DNA from: Strobilurus pachycystidiatus
Lineage: Eukaryota > Basidiomycota > Agaricomycetes > Agaricales > Physalacriaceae
DNA length: 64,000 bases
Direction of reading: 5' to 3'
Assembly (NCBI GenBank): GCA_019915135.1
Contig: JAHLMK010000003.1
Coordinates: forward strand, 2,666,001 to 2,730,000
Positions 34,808 to 44,961 of this stretch are shown here, piece by piece; the stretch's first letter is position 1; every line of letters starts with the position of its first letter. The translations under genes and the position numbers were made by a program. A model generated the notes under the pieces. It saw only the letters and a list, made by a program, of their open reading frames with translations, did no database searches and was not told the origin of the DNA.

Positions 34808-35780
34808 TCATACTGCTCTATCTACATCGCTATCTCCTGCCGGATCCCCTACTGCATGTGGCCCCCTGAAAGAAACAGCGGCGTCCTCATCGCTGACAAC
34901 CTCGGAACCCGCAAACTTCCCTTCCTCGACAAACACTCTCTGCACCCTCTCCAACTTCAACCCCGTCTTTAGGACCAGCCGTCTCAGTCTCCTCGAACTG
35001 AACCTCCCCGCTACCTCAAGACCTTCCATCGTCTCCAACACATATATGAGTTGACCACTGGACGGCGTCATCAGCTCCAGAGGTACAGACGTTGCCCTTT
35101 CCATCGCAGGCGAAAGCGTCAGATCAATCACACCGGAGTCCACCGCCCACCCCTTTCCCTTCGATTCGAGAATGGTGGGGTCGGAATTCTCGGCGAGGAG
35201 GGTGTGACGGAGGTTTGTGGCGAGTTTGTTTTGGTGGAGGCATAGAGGAAGAAATGATGCGAGCAAACGATGCAGACGATACAGGCTTGGACGCGGATGC
35301 CACAGGATGTTGAGACAAGAACGTAACAGAAGTCCTGAGCATGAAAAGTTTCGACGCATGTGAGGGGGTGGTGGGTCCGGTGGGAGGGTTGTCTTTCGGT
35401 TGTGAGGTGGAGGCAACCGGCTGTTTTGGCGTAGAATTCGACGTTAATTGCTTCATTGGAGATATAGTTCGCCTCGACGCAGACAAAGTTGAAGTTGACG
35501 CGCACGTGCGAGGAGATTTCGACATCGAGGCCGTCGAATGTTTTGATATGGACCTCGAAGCGGTAGGAGAATTGGATGTCGAGGTTCTAGAGGTGGATGC
35601 GACGGGTTGCTTGGTTGATGGCTGCGACGCAGCAGCGGGAATTATTCTCCGTGTCCGCCCAGTCTTGAGCGCCAGCCCAAGGTCGAACCCGTTTTTGTGT
35701 TTGTACTATAGACAAGATTAGTACGCCAGAAAGATACGAAGGCGCACGCGCACCTCCTGGAATACCCTCGCCCCATCCGA
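34808..35780 (-). pseudogene. Ser/Thr-rich coding region, probable C-terminal tail of the P4-ATPase copy
   Basis: Reverse exons read AFHLEDFVLLTSDGARVFQ (about 35,815-35,756), then after a clean intron (GTGCGC…CTATAG, 35,755-35,709) YKHKNGFDLGLALKTGRTRR and a Ser/Thr/Pro-rich stretch with repeated KQPVASTS. A last part in another frame (to a stop at 34808) contains VPLELMTPSSGQLIYVLE. The first exon follows the flippase exon in phase, so this is most simply its cytoplasmic tail. Tails of fungal flippases are poorly conserved, so a separate gene is possible. Confidence 0.4.
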
Positions 35781-35782
35781 CG

Positions 35783-38710
35783 TCAACAAAACAAAATCCT
35801 CAAGGTGGAAGGCTTTGCAGACCTACAGATACGCACATGAGGAAAGTGGGGAATGGCAGTGGGGTATATGGCGAAAGGTGCAGGGGAGTTTGGAATGCAT
35901 ATCGTAGAGGCGGAGTGAAATTTGGGACTCACCAACGTATCGTGCCGCGCCTTCACCGCTGCCCAGAACGTCACCCCACGCCCCCAAAGAGAAACTTCAC
36001 TTCGTCTTTGAAGTGATTCGAATGGAAGAAGATAAAGACCATGATCCACAGGAGCATAACGATTGTAGATCCGAATACGACGATCCAGGTCATGGAAGTC
36101 CAGCTGGAGAAGAAAGTGGATGTTAGAATCGATAAAAGGACGGTTTGAAAGCAGGTCGATACTCACTAATGCGTATTCATCCCAACAAACAGATTCGCCG
36201 CAAAGATCGTTCCAAAGTAGCTCACGCTGTCGATACATTGCCCGTCCATCACACCCCCAGCGCGGATAGAGACCGTCAAACATGGAGGACCAGAACTTGC
36301 TGCGGGTGTACTCCAGTCCGCGGATGCCACGGACGTATAGTTGCTGGAAGGCCAAGGCAGCGCGGGCGTTGAGGTCTTGGTCGAAAGCTACAAGACGGAG
36401 AGTGGGGATGGGAGTAGAATGATGGGAAGGAAAAGAACGCACCTCCGAAAACGATGACTGGCAGCCACATGAACACGAGATTGCACAGCAGAATGAACAT
36501 ATAGTGGTACAAGTAAGTCCTGTCAAAGCTGCCCCAGTTCATCAGCACAAAGTGAAAGACAAGTCCAACCATTTTCACCCACTCGTTAAACTGCAAGTAC
36601 CAGAACATGGGCACCATCCAGATGACGTTCTTGTAAAAGAAGTTACTGTGCATATCCGCGATGCGCTGATAACTCCAGCGACCATGAACAAGGAGCAGCT
36701 TGACGAGGAAGCGGAACTGGCCGAATGCATAGTAGGCCGACATCGCTGCCTAAGGAAGATGAGCATCGACGAGAAGAGCAAGATTATGATACACACCTGA
36801 CTACCCTCGAGCCCGAACAGCCCACATCCAATATTCGCCTCCTGGATCATAGCAACGTCGTTGGCCCCTTCACCGATCGAGGGAGTCATGGCCTGCCGAC
36901 CTTCCTTGACCTTTTCGAACATCAGCATAGATGCCACATCGGAGGGACAAACGACTCACCAGCCGAACGGTCTCCGCCTGCTGCGCCGGACTCACTCAAC
37001 AGCACACGACGGTCTCACAATGTGTGCCCAGGTTCAGGAACATCTCCCTCAGTTCGGGTTCCAGCGCCTGAAACATGGTCAGTAGGCATCTCAATGAGAC
37101 TGTTATGACGAGAACATACCATCCCCGCGTCCCTCCAGCGCGTACTTCAACGTGTCCCCATCAATCACGACTGCAAAGCTCGCCTTCGCATTCGGTAGGA
37201 ACCCTCGCTGCGGTACGGCAGTCGGTGGTCCAAGTATCGATGCAATCTTGTTAAGACCTCCCTCGATCTGAGCGCGCGCTTTGTGAAACGACGATGCAGG
37301 CTAAGAACCCTGAGCAGAAGAGACAGAAAGAAGAACGAGGATACACACCAAGATCATGAACTCCATATCAGCCTTGAGCAAACTACACGAGTATCCAATC
37401 TCCTTCGCAGTCTGCAGCTTGTCGCCCGTCAAGATCCACAGCTCGATGCCTGCCCGGTGCAACGTCTCGATCGCCTCCGGAACGTCTTCTTGCAGGTTGT
37501 CTTCCAGCGCGGTGGCACCTAGTGAAGGGTTAGCAAGTGCATGGACCAATCTTCGTGGACTCACCCAAGATGTGCAGCTCCTTCTCAGCCATCTCGCACG
37601 CCTTCTCCACCTCCGCCTCACTATCCTGGTTGCTCGCCTCAGCCCGCTCATACACCTGATTCCACTCCTCCTCGTCGAGCTCCCGAGAAGCAATACACAG
37701 CGTCGGTAGACCTCCATTGGCGAAAGCGTCCATGTCAGCACGAGTGCGCGACTTGATACCCTGCGTCGGCACATCTAAGTTACATGCCTTAACAAGAGTA
37801 GAGAAACGAAGACGGGAACTGACAAGAATCAGGAACACCGGCTTCGACGTCCCCCTTCTGCTGAGCCGCCAGCCTCTCATATATCACGCTGTCCACACCC
37901 TTGCATATAAGGCCGAGCTTGCCTTCAGGAGACCGGAAGACCGTAGACATCCGTTTCCGCGTCGAGTTGAACTCGAGCGTCTTGAGGATTTCCCACCGCT
38001 CGGGTTTGCCCTAGAACGTGTTAGCATTCATTCAACCAGAAATGAAAGGAAGATTGACGGACCAGGACCACCACATCAACGCCCCTCTTCCCCTTCTTCA
38101 CGAACGGGAAGCCCACATCCCTGGCAGCACCCACCAGTGCAGCCTCATCGGGCGATTCGGCTTTGTATGTAAGTAGTCCACTACAAGTGGTTTCAGTAGG
38201 AATAGTATGATTTGCGGGAAACCCTCACCCCTACCCTTCCTCCACAAGCACCGTATGACAAAGCGCCAACGCCCTAAAGAACTCCTTCAACTGCTCCGCC
38301 TGCTCCTTCCCCTCGACGAGGTCCAGCGCCATCTGCGGCGAGATGAGCGACAGCTTGTCTTCCTGCAGGTGCCTAAAAGCGAATCAGCCAAAGCCCAAAA
38401 GAAGGAATGAACGAAAACGCACCGGTTATCAACCGCCCTCCGCATCGTCGCCAGCATCTGGCTCTTCAGCGCCGCGAGCTTCGCGTCCAGGCCCTCAGAG
38501 CTGTTCCCAGAGCCATCGCGGAGCGCGGCGCCCGTGTCTTGAATCCATATGAGTGGTAGCGCTCGCCCCGGACTCCCGGAGTTGAACGCTTGATCGAACG
38601 ATCATCCCAGGCCCGAGCGCCCGCGGAGCGCGGCGCCCTTCATCGCGTCCGTGACGCCCTCGCCGTAGTTCCGCCCCCCCGACGCTGCATTTTTGGAACT
38701 CCATCACGTG
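35783..38710 (-). pseudogene. P4-type ATPase (phospholipid flippase) pseudogene, 5' truncated
   Basis: P4-ATPases flip aminophospholipids across Golgi and plasma membranes. The reverse exons run, in order, VMEFQKCSVGG (38,700), DAKLAALKSQMLATMRRAVD (38,480), the nucleotide-binding region, [16 protein letters not shown] with [19 protein letters not shown] (37,500-37,350), the VSPAQQAETVRL block, GEGANDVAMIQEANIGCG (36,860), SAYYAFGQFRFLVKLLLVHG and late membrane segments (FDQDLNARAALAFQQLYVRG, then a hydrophobic segment near 36,080). Missing: all membrane helices before the P domain and the DKTGT phosphorylation site. Lesions: an extra G in a seven-base run near 38,680, TGA at 36996-36998 where the family has Arg (CCRVSPAQ), Glu for the first Asp of the GDGxND motif (36869-36871), and a frame break near 35,980. 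Identity is certain; it cannot pump. Confidence 0.9.
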
Positions 38711-38796
38711 CTGTATGGGGATGGGTGTTGGTGAGGTGACGAGAATGGTTTGAAGAGATGCGGGGTGGGTGCCGGAGGGCTGGCGTCGGGCACGGA

Positions 38797-38854
38797 CATG
38801 TTGACCGAGTCGATGGCTCGTCGTGAGGGTTTGTTGATGGGGACCTTTATAAGA
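38797..38854 (-). promoter_or_regulatory. Candidate new promoter and start upstream of the flippase fragment
   Basis: CTTATAAAGG (reverse strand, 38854-38845) lies 46 bp before an ATG at 38799 in good context (GTCAACATGTCC). The frame from that ATG (MSVPDASPPAPTPHLFKP) closes after about 31 codons unless spliced into the flippase exon at 38710 (acceptor CATACAG). It could drive a chimeric transcript. Confidence 0.35.
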
Positions 38855-38875
38855 GGGAGTGGATGTGAGAGCGAT

Positions 38876-39214
38876 CAATAGCAATGATCGCCTGACGTCG
38901 GACAACAATCGGGCCGGGCCGTTCATTGAATTCGCACGCTCATCGCCGCCGCTTACATAATTACATTCCTTTCAACTTCGCCTGTCATACTACCATCTCA
39001 TACAGCCGCTCGCCTTTGTCTGAACTCTCCACATTCATATGATGATCCCACAAAGTAGTGACCTTGCTCAAACAAAGAGCGTACACATTTTCCTGGTCCG
39101 GGACCCTAGTTCGGATTGCATTGCTCGAGTTCTCTGTGATTGAGGAAGGTTCGGTCGCTTCGGGCTTACGGGAAGATAACAGGAAAAGGTGTGCAGATCT
39201 TGCGCACTATCAAT
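38876..39214 (+). repeat. ~330-bp direct repeat, left copy
   Basis: Shares long stretches with 40199-40525 in the same orientation, such as ATTGAATTCGCACGCT, TGTCTGA-ACTCTCCACATTCATATGAT and GGGACC…TTGCTC. Roughly 80 percent alike. The two copies bracket the TIR element at 39223-40192. Confidence 0.7.
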
Positions 39215-39222
39215 GAGATGGG

Positions 39223-40192
39223 TACGGTGCACAGGAAGGGTCAGGATTAAATTTCGCATACTGTTGTCACACATCCTCTTTCTGTTGCCGAGGTCCGGTC
39301 TATTATGTCATGCCCCTCCCTTTTGTGCCTTGATTGTGCCCATTTTTGTCGCTGCCGCCGTCGTTTTTGCCGTCGTTCTCACCGTCGCTGGTCCCACTAA
39401 GTCTGCCAGGTCCCCAATTGCACTGTTCCGACTCACTAGAACTATCATGCAAGGGGCGGCATGCTGCTGCATGATGCGATAGGGTTTTCGGAAAAATCCG
39501 GCCTAGGGTTAGGGCTCGATGCTGTTGCATCTCACCGAGTGAGATTTTGTCGGGCCGATCAAACAAAGACCTAACCCGACCCTCGCGGTCTCCATAGCGG
39601 CGGGATCTTGGGCGGGATGGTATATATCGAGCTCCCAAAGAGGCTGACGGACGGCGCTCAAGATTACAGTTGCTCCGAAACAGTGCATATATTCGTGCTC
39701 TCGCGCGCAACCTCGGACAATGGTCACTATGTTGTGCAAAGGTCTGCCTCTCCTTCTGAATCACGTACCGTCGCATAGCTATATACAATGGAATCAGATA
39801 CATAGCTTTGAGAAACCTGTCTTTCTTTGTCTGATTATATCTGCTATACTTCTTAGTGTAAAGATGACCGACCACAGAGCAGATTTTCCGTCGCTGTCTC
39901 CAATTTTCCACGAGTTCACAAAAAAGACGCTCTATTGCAGTATATCCTGGAGTATGATGATAATAATAATAATATGGAGGAATGCAGAGGTAGGTTGTGG
40001 GGACTTGAGGCACGGCCTTGGCTAGCAGAACCCTGTAGTGGCGGGCGGGATGGCGGGCGGGATATCGGGACACTGGGCGGGACGTACGGCGATGACAATC
40101 AAATGACATTAGACCGGACCTCGGCAACAGAAATGAGGATGTGTGACAACAATTTGTGCAAAATTTAATCCTGACCCTTCCTGTGCACCGTA
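39223..40192. mobile_element. TIR DNA element, 970 bp, ~88-bp inverted ends, 6-bp target duplication
   Basis: Left end TACGGTGCACAGGAAGGGTC and right end …CCTTCCTGTGCACCGTA are inverted copies for about 88 bases. GATGGG flanks both sides (39217-39222 and 40193-40198). A (TAA)n microsatellite lies near 39,957. The 302-codon reverse frame 40211-39303 runs through both inverted ends and beyond the right edge, and shows no catalytic motif, so I do not count it as a transposase. Non-autonomous. Confidence 0.75.
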
Positions 40193-40198
40193 GATGGG

Positions 40199-40525
40199 CG
40201 ATCAAGCACAATGATCGCCTGACGGTGGGGCTGGGCCGTCAATTGAATTCGCACGCTTAATTAAAGCCGATTATCGCCGCTTACATTCCTTGCAACTCCG
40301 CCTGTCGTACTATGTTCCCATCTCATACAGCCGTCCGCCTTTGTCTGAGATCTCCACATTCATATGATACTCGCTCGAACACGGTGACCTTGCTCGATCA
40401 AAGAGGTGTACGCATTTTTTTTTTGCTCCGGGACCTTGGTACAGATTGCTCAAGTTCTCTGGGACTGAGGAAGCTTCAGTCGCTTTCGGGAAGAACACAA
40501 GATGAGGTGTGCACATCGTGATAAT
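40199..40525 (+). repeat. ~330-bp direct repeat, right copy
   Basis: Partner of 38876-39214. It begins immediately after the right target duplication of the TIR element. See the left copy for shared blocks. Confidence 0.7.
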
Positions 40526-40840
40526 TTACGAAGTGAAAGACAATGTGATGCCGACATTCTTTGCCCGCACTAATCAACCTGCCTCGCGGTTCATCATGTG
40601 TCTTACTGTATCGTACACGTGTACTCTGTGCTATTATCACCCTGCCATTTGTTCTTTGTACTCTATGTCACCAAACATGCACGTTCAAAAGGTTCGCCAG
40701 TGACAAAGACGCCAAGTTCGAACAATTGCACATTCCAAGAATCTGCCAGCCTTCCTAGGGACGTCTTTGACGGGTACTGTGGATGTCCGTCTGTCACAGG
40801 TGCTTAAAACGCTCTGATCCTCCTTCAATACATCAATATC
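40526..40840. other. No recognised feature
   Basis: Short overlapping frames only; probably the upstream region of the gene that follows. Confidence 0.3.
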
Positions 40841-40845
40841 GTCCC

Positions 40846-41846
40846 CCATGTCGCCAGTCAGAACGCAACGCAACCGTGACCCACATTACCGTCCTTACGA
40901 CCCGACTGAGCGGAGCCCTTCTGAGGACCCGGCCGACCATGTTATCTTTTCGACTTTGTTCCTAGTTATCCTTGGCTGAGAAACTGAAGATTCATCCGAT
41001 ACGACGTCGACCTCCGAGGGCAGCAGCGACAGTGAAGTACTGCCCAGCTAGTCTTGCATCTCCTATTGCTCAGCCTTTGGCTTTCAGATCCGTACGCAGC
41101 GCGATCCCGCTACCATCGTCATCGCCGATTTGAGGCGATTTTACCTTCAAGCAGAAAGAGTAAGACTTCCTTCCCATGCCTCTGGCACGACGCTCATCTT
41201 GTATCAGAAGGTGAACGACGCACAAACCTATTATCAAAAACAGAGCGCCGACAACCGACAAATGAAGGCCGAGGTATGTCAAAATCCACTGTCAGAGTGA
41301 ACCTGTAGTTGACTATGTTCAGATTCGAACCCTTCTAGCCGAGCGGAATGCTCTCAAGAAACAGCTGTTATCTGTCTTTCCTACCATGGTACGCGTCGCT
41401 TCATCCTACATGTGCTCTGGACTGATTGATTGAGTAGAAGGGCAACGCGGTGCCGCGGATTCCTTTTCGTTTCGGGGCACGGCTTCTAGTCATACTGCCA
41501 AAGCCGGTCGAAGGAAGCGACGGGGCCTGGACGGTACTGTTCACTCTCTTGGAGGGTATTGATTCTGCGGGTGAGGACATAAGTGAAGTTGTTTGGGATA
41601 CCAACCGTGGGGGCAGTGAGCCACTGCGAGAAATACGCGATCGTTTGATTGTTACGTTCGAATCTCACAGAGAGGCAGAGAAGTTCGAGCAAGAGTCCAG
41701 AAGTTTGAGACCACATCTGTGTATCTATCGAGTACGTATACTTTAGATATACTGTAGAGTGTTCTTTCGTTCCACTCTTACGGTGCCTTCAGTTCAACAC
41801 GTTCGCTCTTGTGCTTTGCTTTGACGGTGGACGCGTTGGTTTCTGA
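40846..41846 (+). CDS. Small coiled-coil protein, multi-exon, unknown family
   Basis: Well-phased exons are 41088-41273, 41323-41388, 41438-41731 and 41793-41846 (stop TGA), all with intron phase 0. They read ADLRRFYLQAERVRLPS, YQKQSADNRQMKAE, IRTLLAERNALKKQLLS, then VPRIPFRFGARLLVILPKP, WTVLFTLLEGIDSAGEDIS and FNTFALVLCFDGGRVGF. Upstream, 40990-41036 (DSSDTTSTSEGSSDSE) is a likely acidic exon. The first exon is unresolved: an ATG at 40846 opens SPVRTQRNRDPHYRP, but its donor is out of phase. The middle is predicted coiled coil; the rest gives no known domain. It is convergent with the 940-codon gene, their stops about 100 bp apart. Confidence 0.6.
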
Positions 41847-41944
41847 ACTCGTCGGCCTCGCTTGGAATCCTGAAGAGCATGACACACTATTCAGTGTCGT
41901 TGCTTCTTGCAGAGGCATGGAGGATCCGGGTCTATGTCAGCAGA

Positions 41945-44767
41945 TTAGAACAAAGACAATGCTGTTGGGCTCATTTGGCCACTTACCGCATCCTGAAAGC
42001 TCTCCAGTTCAAGCCCACAGAGCCTGTCGTGGCCCTTGGCCACACTCGTCGGCCCTCGATGCAGCTTGACTGCCTGTATCCAGTCCTTTTGAGTTAAAGG
42101 ACCCTTCGTTCCCTCCAAATACCCCGTCACGCGCAGCCCATACCATCTCTCCGCATCAGCGCTCCAGAAGCCGACGTTCAGACCACTGCTGTGCCATGCA
42201 CCTATCTGAGGAAACCACGATACCTGTGCAGCTCCTTGCTCCTGCCCCCACACACGCGAGACCCGATAAGTTCCACACAACACGTGAATCTGGGCATCTG
42301 TCAACCTTTCCTCGCACAACACCGTCCCATCTCCCAGCGTACTTCGCATGCCTCTAGTTTCCACTTCTACTCCTGGTCCTTTGAGCACCGCCCAAGCTCC
42401 TTTCGTGTGCTCCATTGCTATTCGCCACAAGATTCCACCTGCCATCAGAGCAGCACGCAGGACGGCGCTGTTGCTCAGTAAGCGCGTCCGCCTACCCACA
42501 TACTGTGCATAGTCGCCAGGCTCTCCTTTGAATCCCCAGACTCTCCACGGTATAGACCATTCGCTCAACGGACGCTCCAGCACCTGATTTGAGGACGCTA
42601 CCCTTGTGAGGGAAAACCTGATCCCCACCTCTGCCAGACAGCGAATGATGTCCTCGATGGTTCGACCCTCCGACATGCGGAGGAAGAAAAGGACATCGGC
42701 TGCTCTGTACAGAAGTATCCTCTCCGTTGGCCAGCTGCGCACGTATATCTGGTAGCCCTCGTCCTTTCGAAACCGCCATGCTAACCGCTCTACCACAAAT
42801 TGTCTGTCGATCTTGGACCAGAACCTGCTCCCGGGTCGATGAGCAAAGTCACTCCAAGTAGCGCCCAGTAAGCTCCAGTCCCATGGCTCATCTGTTGCGT
42901 CCGCTCGTCCGAAAGCTTCAAGGCTCTTCAACAGTTTCAGGACATGTCCCATGGCAAAATCGTCGAGACGTTCCTCCCTTCCTCTCTCTGCGGTCCCGCA
43001 CAGTGTCATCAATCGGCACAGCTTCTCGTTCTGACCCCCCTCGGACAGCGATGTCTCCTTGACGTGAGCTTCGGGCACTTGCAACCCAAACATTGCCCTC
43101 AAAACATCCTCCAGTCGTGGCGTTCGTAGGTGTCTCCCCTTGCCTCCCCCATATCTGACTTGGTATTGTTGCCGTCGGTCCCCCCATCCCTCTTTCTTCG
43201 CACCAGCCACCGGTTCGGAGTCTTTTCCCTCTTCCACCTCGCCTTCCTCCACCTCTACCTCATCTCCTAAGTCCCTCACATCCTCCTTTTCGCCTTCAGG
43301 TTGTTCGTCCGTGACGAAGGACACCAACCCTTCTTCCATGTGTTCCCCCAGCTCCGTTGGTTCTGGCATCTCGCCCAGTTCCCCTTCCATCTCGCCGTGC
43401 ACAGGTACGCCCACATCTCCCCCTCCCTTCACGACTCCACCGACACTGTCTTTCGCCTCCTCAAAGTGTTCACTGACATCCCATTCATCAAAAAAAGCAC
43501 AATACACCCGCTGGTGGTCAGCGAACTCCCCCCACACTCTACTAGCTTTCTGGGCTCCGATGGGCTTGCGCTCTAACCCCTCTCCTCGCTTCTTCCAGAC
43601 AAACAATCCGGCGTCGTCCTGGAAGCCATGGTTCTCAGCGCGGACCTGTCTCGCAACCACGGCCTCCTTCTCCTCCGCACTATGAGTCAATGACAAGATG
43701 AACTTGTCTCGCCTTTGAAAAAATTCCCACCAGTTTTCTCTGTCTCGGGGGGCAAAGAAAGATTCCGGCGTGACAAACTGTAGCGGGCGAGAAGCAGGTC
43801 GTTGTTCCTCTCCCCGCTTCCACACCAAGCGCTCAAAGTATTTGCCGGCTTCTAGCTCCTCCATGGGTCTCTCGTCCATGCGCAGGAAGTTCCGAACCAT
43901 ATGCCTGTCAAATCCGTACCGGACAATGAGAATTTCAGACTCGGTGCTGATCGTTCGTGTCCTGTTTCCCCACCAAAACCACAGCGGCGTATTCATCACC
44001 TCGTAGGCCATCAAGGCATACTCCATCTTGCACGTCGTGGTGTTCACAAACATGCCTTGTCGAGGGATGGTGGCTGTTATACCGTAAAGCTTGTTATAAC
44101 CTCTCCGGTCCTCATGCTTGAAGTAGCCGTTGCCTGACAGGAAGATCCATGATTCGAGCACATCGTCCGACAGAATGTCGTCGTCAAACGCCCATGCCAC
44201 CTCGCGAAAGACAGGTTCCTTCATACCCTTCGGCAGAACCACGGAGTATGCGAACATGTAGGAGATCTCTGCTCCCAGGACCAGAAAAGCGTATCGTGTG
44301 CGAGTCAAGCGGTTGAAAACCACGGTGCGGTCGGGATGTGGATGGTGATAACGGTACGATCGGGGCTCTGGGGCAGGGATATGGTCTTTGGTCGGAGTCG
44401 TGCCCCCGATGCAACGCAAGACGGTACTTCGCACTTTTAAGAGAACCTCCTCAAGGAACTCCCATTGAACTCGAACCGATTCCTCAAGCTGCCAGCCGCC
44501 GCCTTCGCTCTTGACCATCGGGAATTTCCAGCGCTCACGAAATATACACGCGAATAATGGGTCGTCGAAGCAAACACGATAGGGATTGACAGGTAACATG
44601 CCCATGTATGGTATAGCATTTATAGACCAGTAGCATCCGGAAAGAGCTTCGGGTTCGATCATGCGCATTCGAGAATCCTTGGGCGGAGGTTTTCCAGGCA
44701 GCCTGTTCAGGGAGTCTGCGTGAATCATTGTGAAGCTATGTTCTCCTTTGGCGATAGTGAATCTCAA
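41945..44767 (-). CDS. Large single-exon hypothetical protein, 940 aa
   Basis: An uninterrupted reverse frame of 941 codons, far longer than chance, starting MRFTIAKGEHSFTMIHADSL. Trp/Phe/Tyr-rich globular segments (CKMEYALMAYEVMNTPLWFW near residue 250, DRENWWEFFQRRDKFILSL near 360) flank an acidic Glu/Gly/Val linker at about residues 450-540 (EVEVEEGEVEEGKDSEP). A second globular part follows, with HVLKLLKSLEAFGRAD, WRFRKDEGYQIYVRSW and, near the end, IGAWHSSGLNVGFWSADAER. It resembles a family I have seen only as hypothetical proteins in mushrooms. A GTAAGT after …ESFQDA near 41,987 could splice away the last 14 residues. An upstream exon may lie beyond 44,780. No membrane segment or signal peptide. 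Function unknown. Confidence 0.65.
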   Translation of the reverse strand: MRFTIAKGEHSFTMIHADSLNRLPGKPPPKDSRMRMIEPEALSGCYWSINAIPYMGMLPVNPYRVCFDDPLFACIFRERWKFPMVKSEGGGWQLEESVRVQWEFLEEVLLKVRSTVLRCIGGTTPTKDHIPAPEPRSYRYHHPHPDRTVVFNRLTRTRYAFLVLGAEISYMFAYSVVLPKGMKEPVFREVAWAFDDDILSDDVLESWIFLSGNGYFKHEDRRGYNKLYGITATIPRQGMFVNTTTCKMEYALMAYEVMNTPLWFWWGNRTRTISTESEILIVRYGFDRHMVRNFLRMDERPMEELEAGKYFERLVWKRGEEQRPASRPLQFVTPESFFAPRDRENWWEFFQRRDKFILSLTHSAEEKEAVVARQVRAENHGFQDDAGLFVWKKRGEGLERKPIGAQKASRVWGEFADHQRVYCAFFDEWDVSEHFEEAKDSVGGVVKGGGDVGVPVHGEMEGELGEMPEPTELGEHMEEGLVSFVTDEQPEGEKEDVRDLGDEVEVEEGEVEEGKDSEPVAGAKKEGWGDRRQQYQVRYGGGKGRHLRTPRLEDVLRAMFGLQVPEAHVKETSLSEGGQNEKLCRLMTLCGTAERGREERLDDFAMGHVLKLLKSLEAFGRADATDEPWDWSLLGATWSDFAHRPGSRFWSKIDRQFVVERLAWRFRKDEGYQIYVRSWPTERILLYRAADVLFFLRMSEGRTIEDIIRCLAEVGIRFSLTRVASSNQVLERPLSEWSIPWRVWGFKGEPGDYAQYVGRRTRLLSNSAVLRAALMAGGILWRIAMEHTKGAWAVLKGPGVEVETRGMRSTLGDGTVLCEERLTDAQIHVLCGTYRVSRVWGQEQGAAQVSWFPQIGAWHSSGLNVGFWSADAERWYGLRVTGYLEGTKGPLTQKDWIQAVKLHRGPTSVAKGHDRLCGLELESFQDAVSGQMSPTALSLF

Positions 44768-44961
44768 GGTTTCGGATCTGGTTGGTTGTAGTCATTAGTT
44801 ATTGTCGTAGCCTCATTTAAATGCTCATACTTACCGTTCATCGGGCACCTTTTCATCCATTTTATCCCAAAGAGTCTCGCGAACGGCTTCCTCCTCTCGC
44901 AGGGTACGCGGTGCCCTCACGATCAACTCCCCCATGCCAAAGTCCCCCTTGCCAGTTTCGG

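Noticed and set aside
39303..40211. 302-codon reverse ORF as a transposase
   Set aside because: It translates straight through both terminal inverted repeats and past the element edge, contains a Tyr/His run from a microsatellite, and shows no DDE/DDD pattern.
38876..40525. LTR retrotransposon with ~330-bp LTRs
   Set aside because: The interior is only about 1 kb, has no gag/pol, and is instead a TIR element with its own target duplication; no TG…CA ends or primer-binding site.
43140..43685. 181-codon plus ORF, Ser/Pro/Thr-rich
   Set aside because: It is the antisense shadow of the acidic linker of the 940-codon reverse gene.
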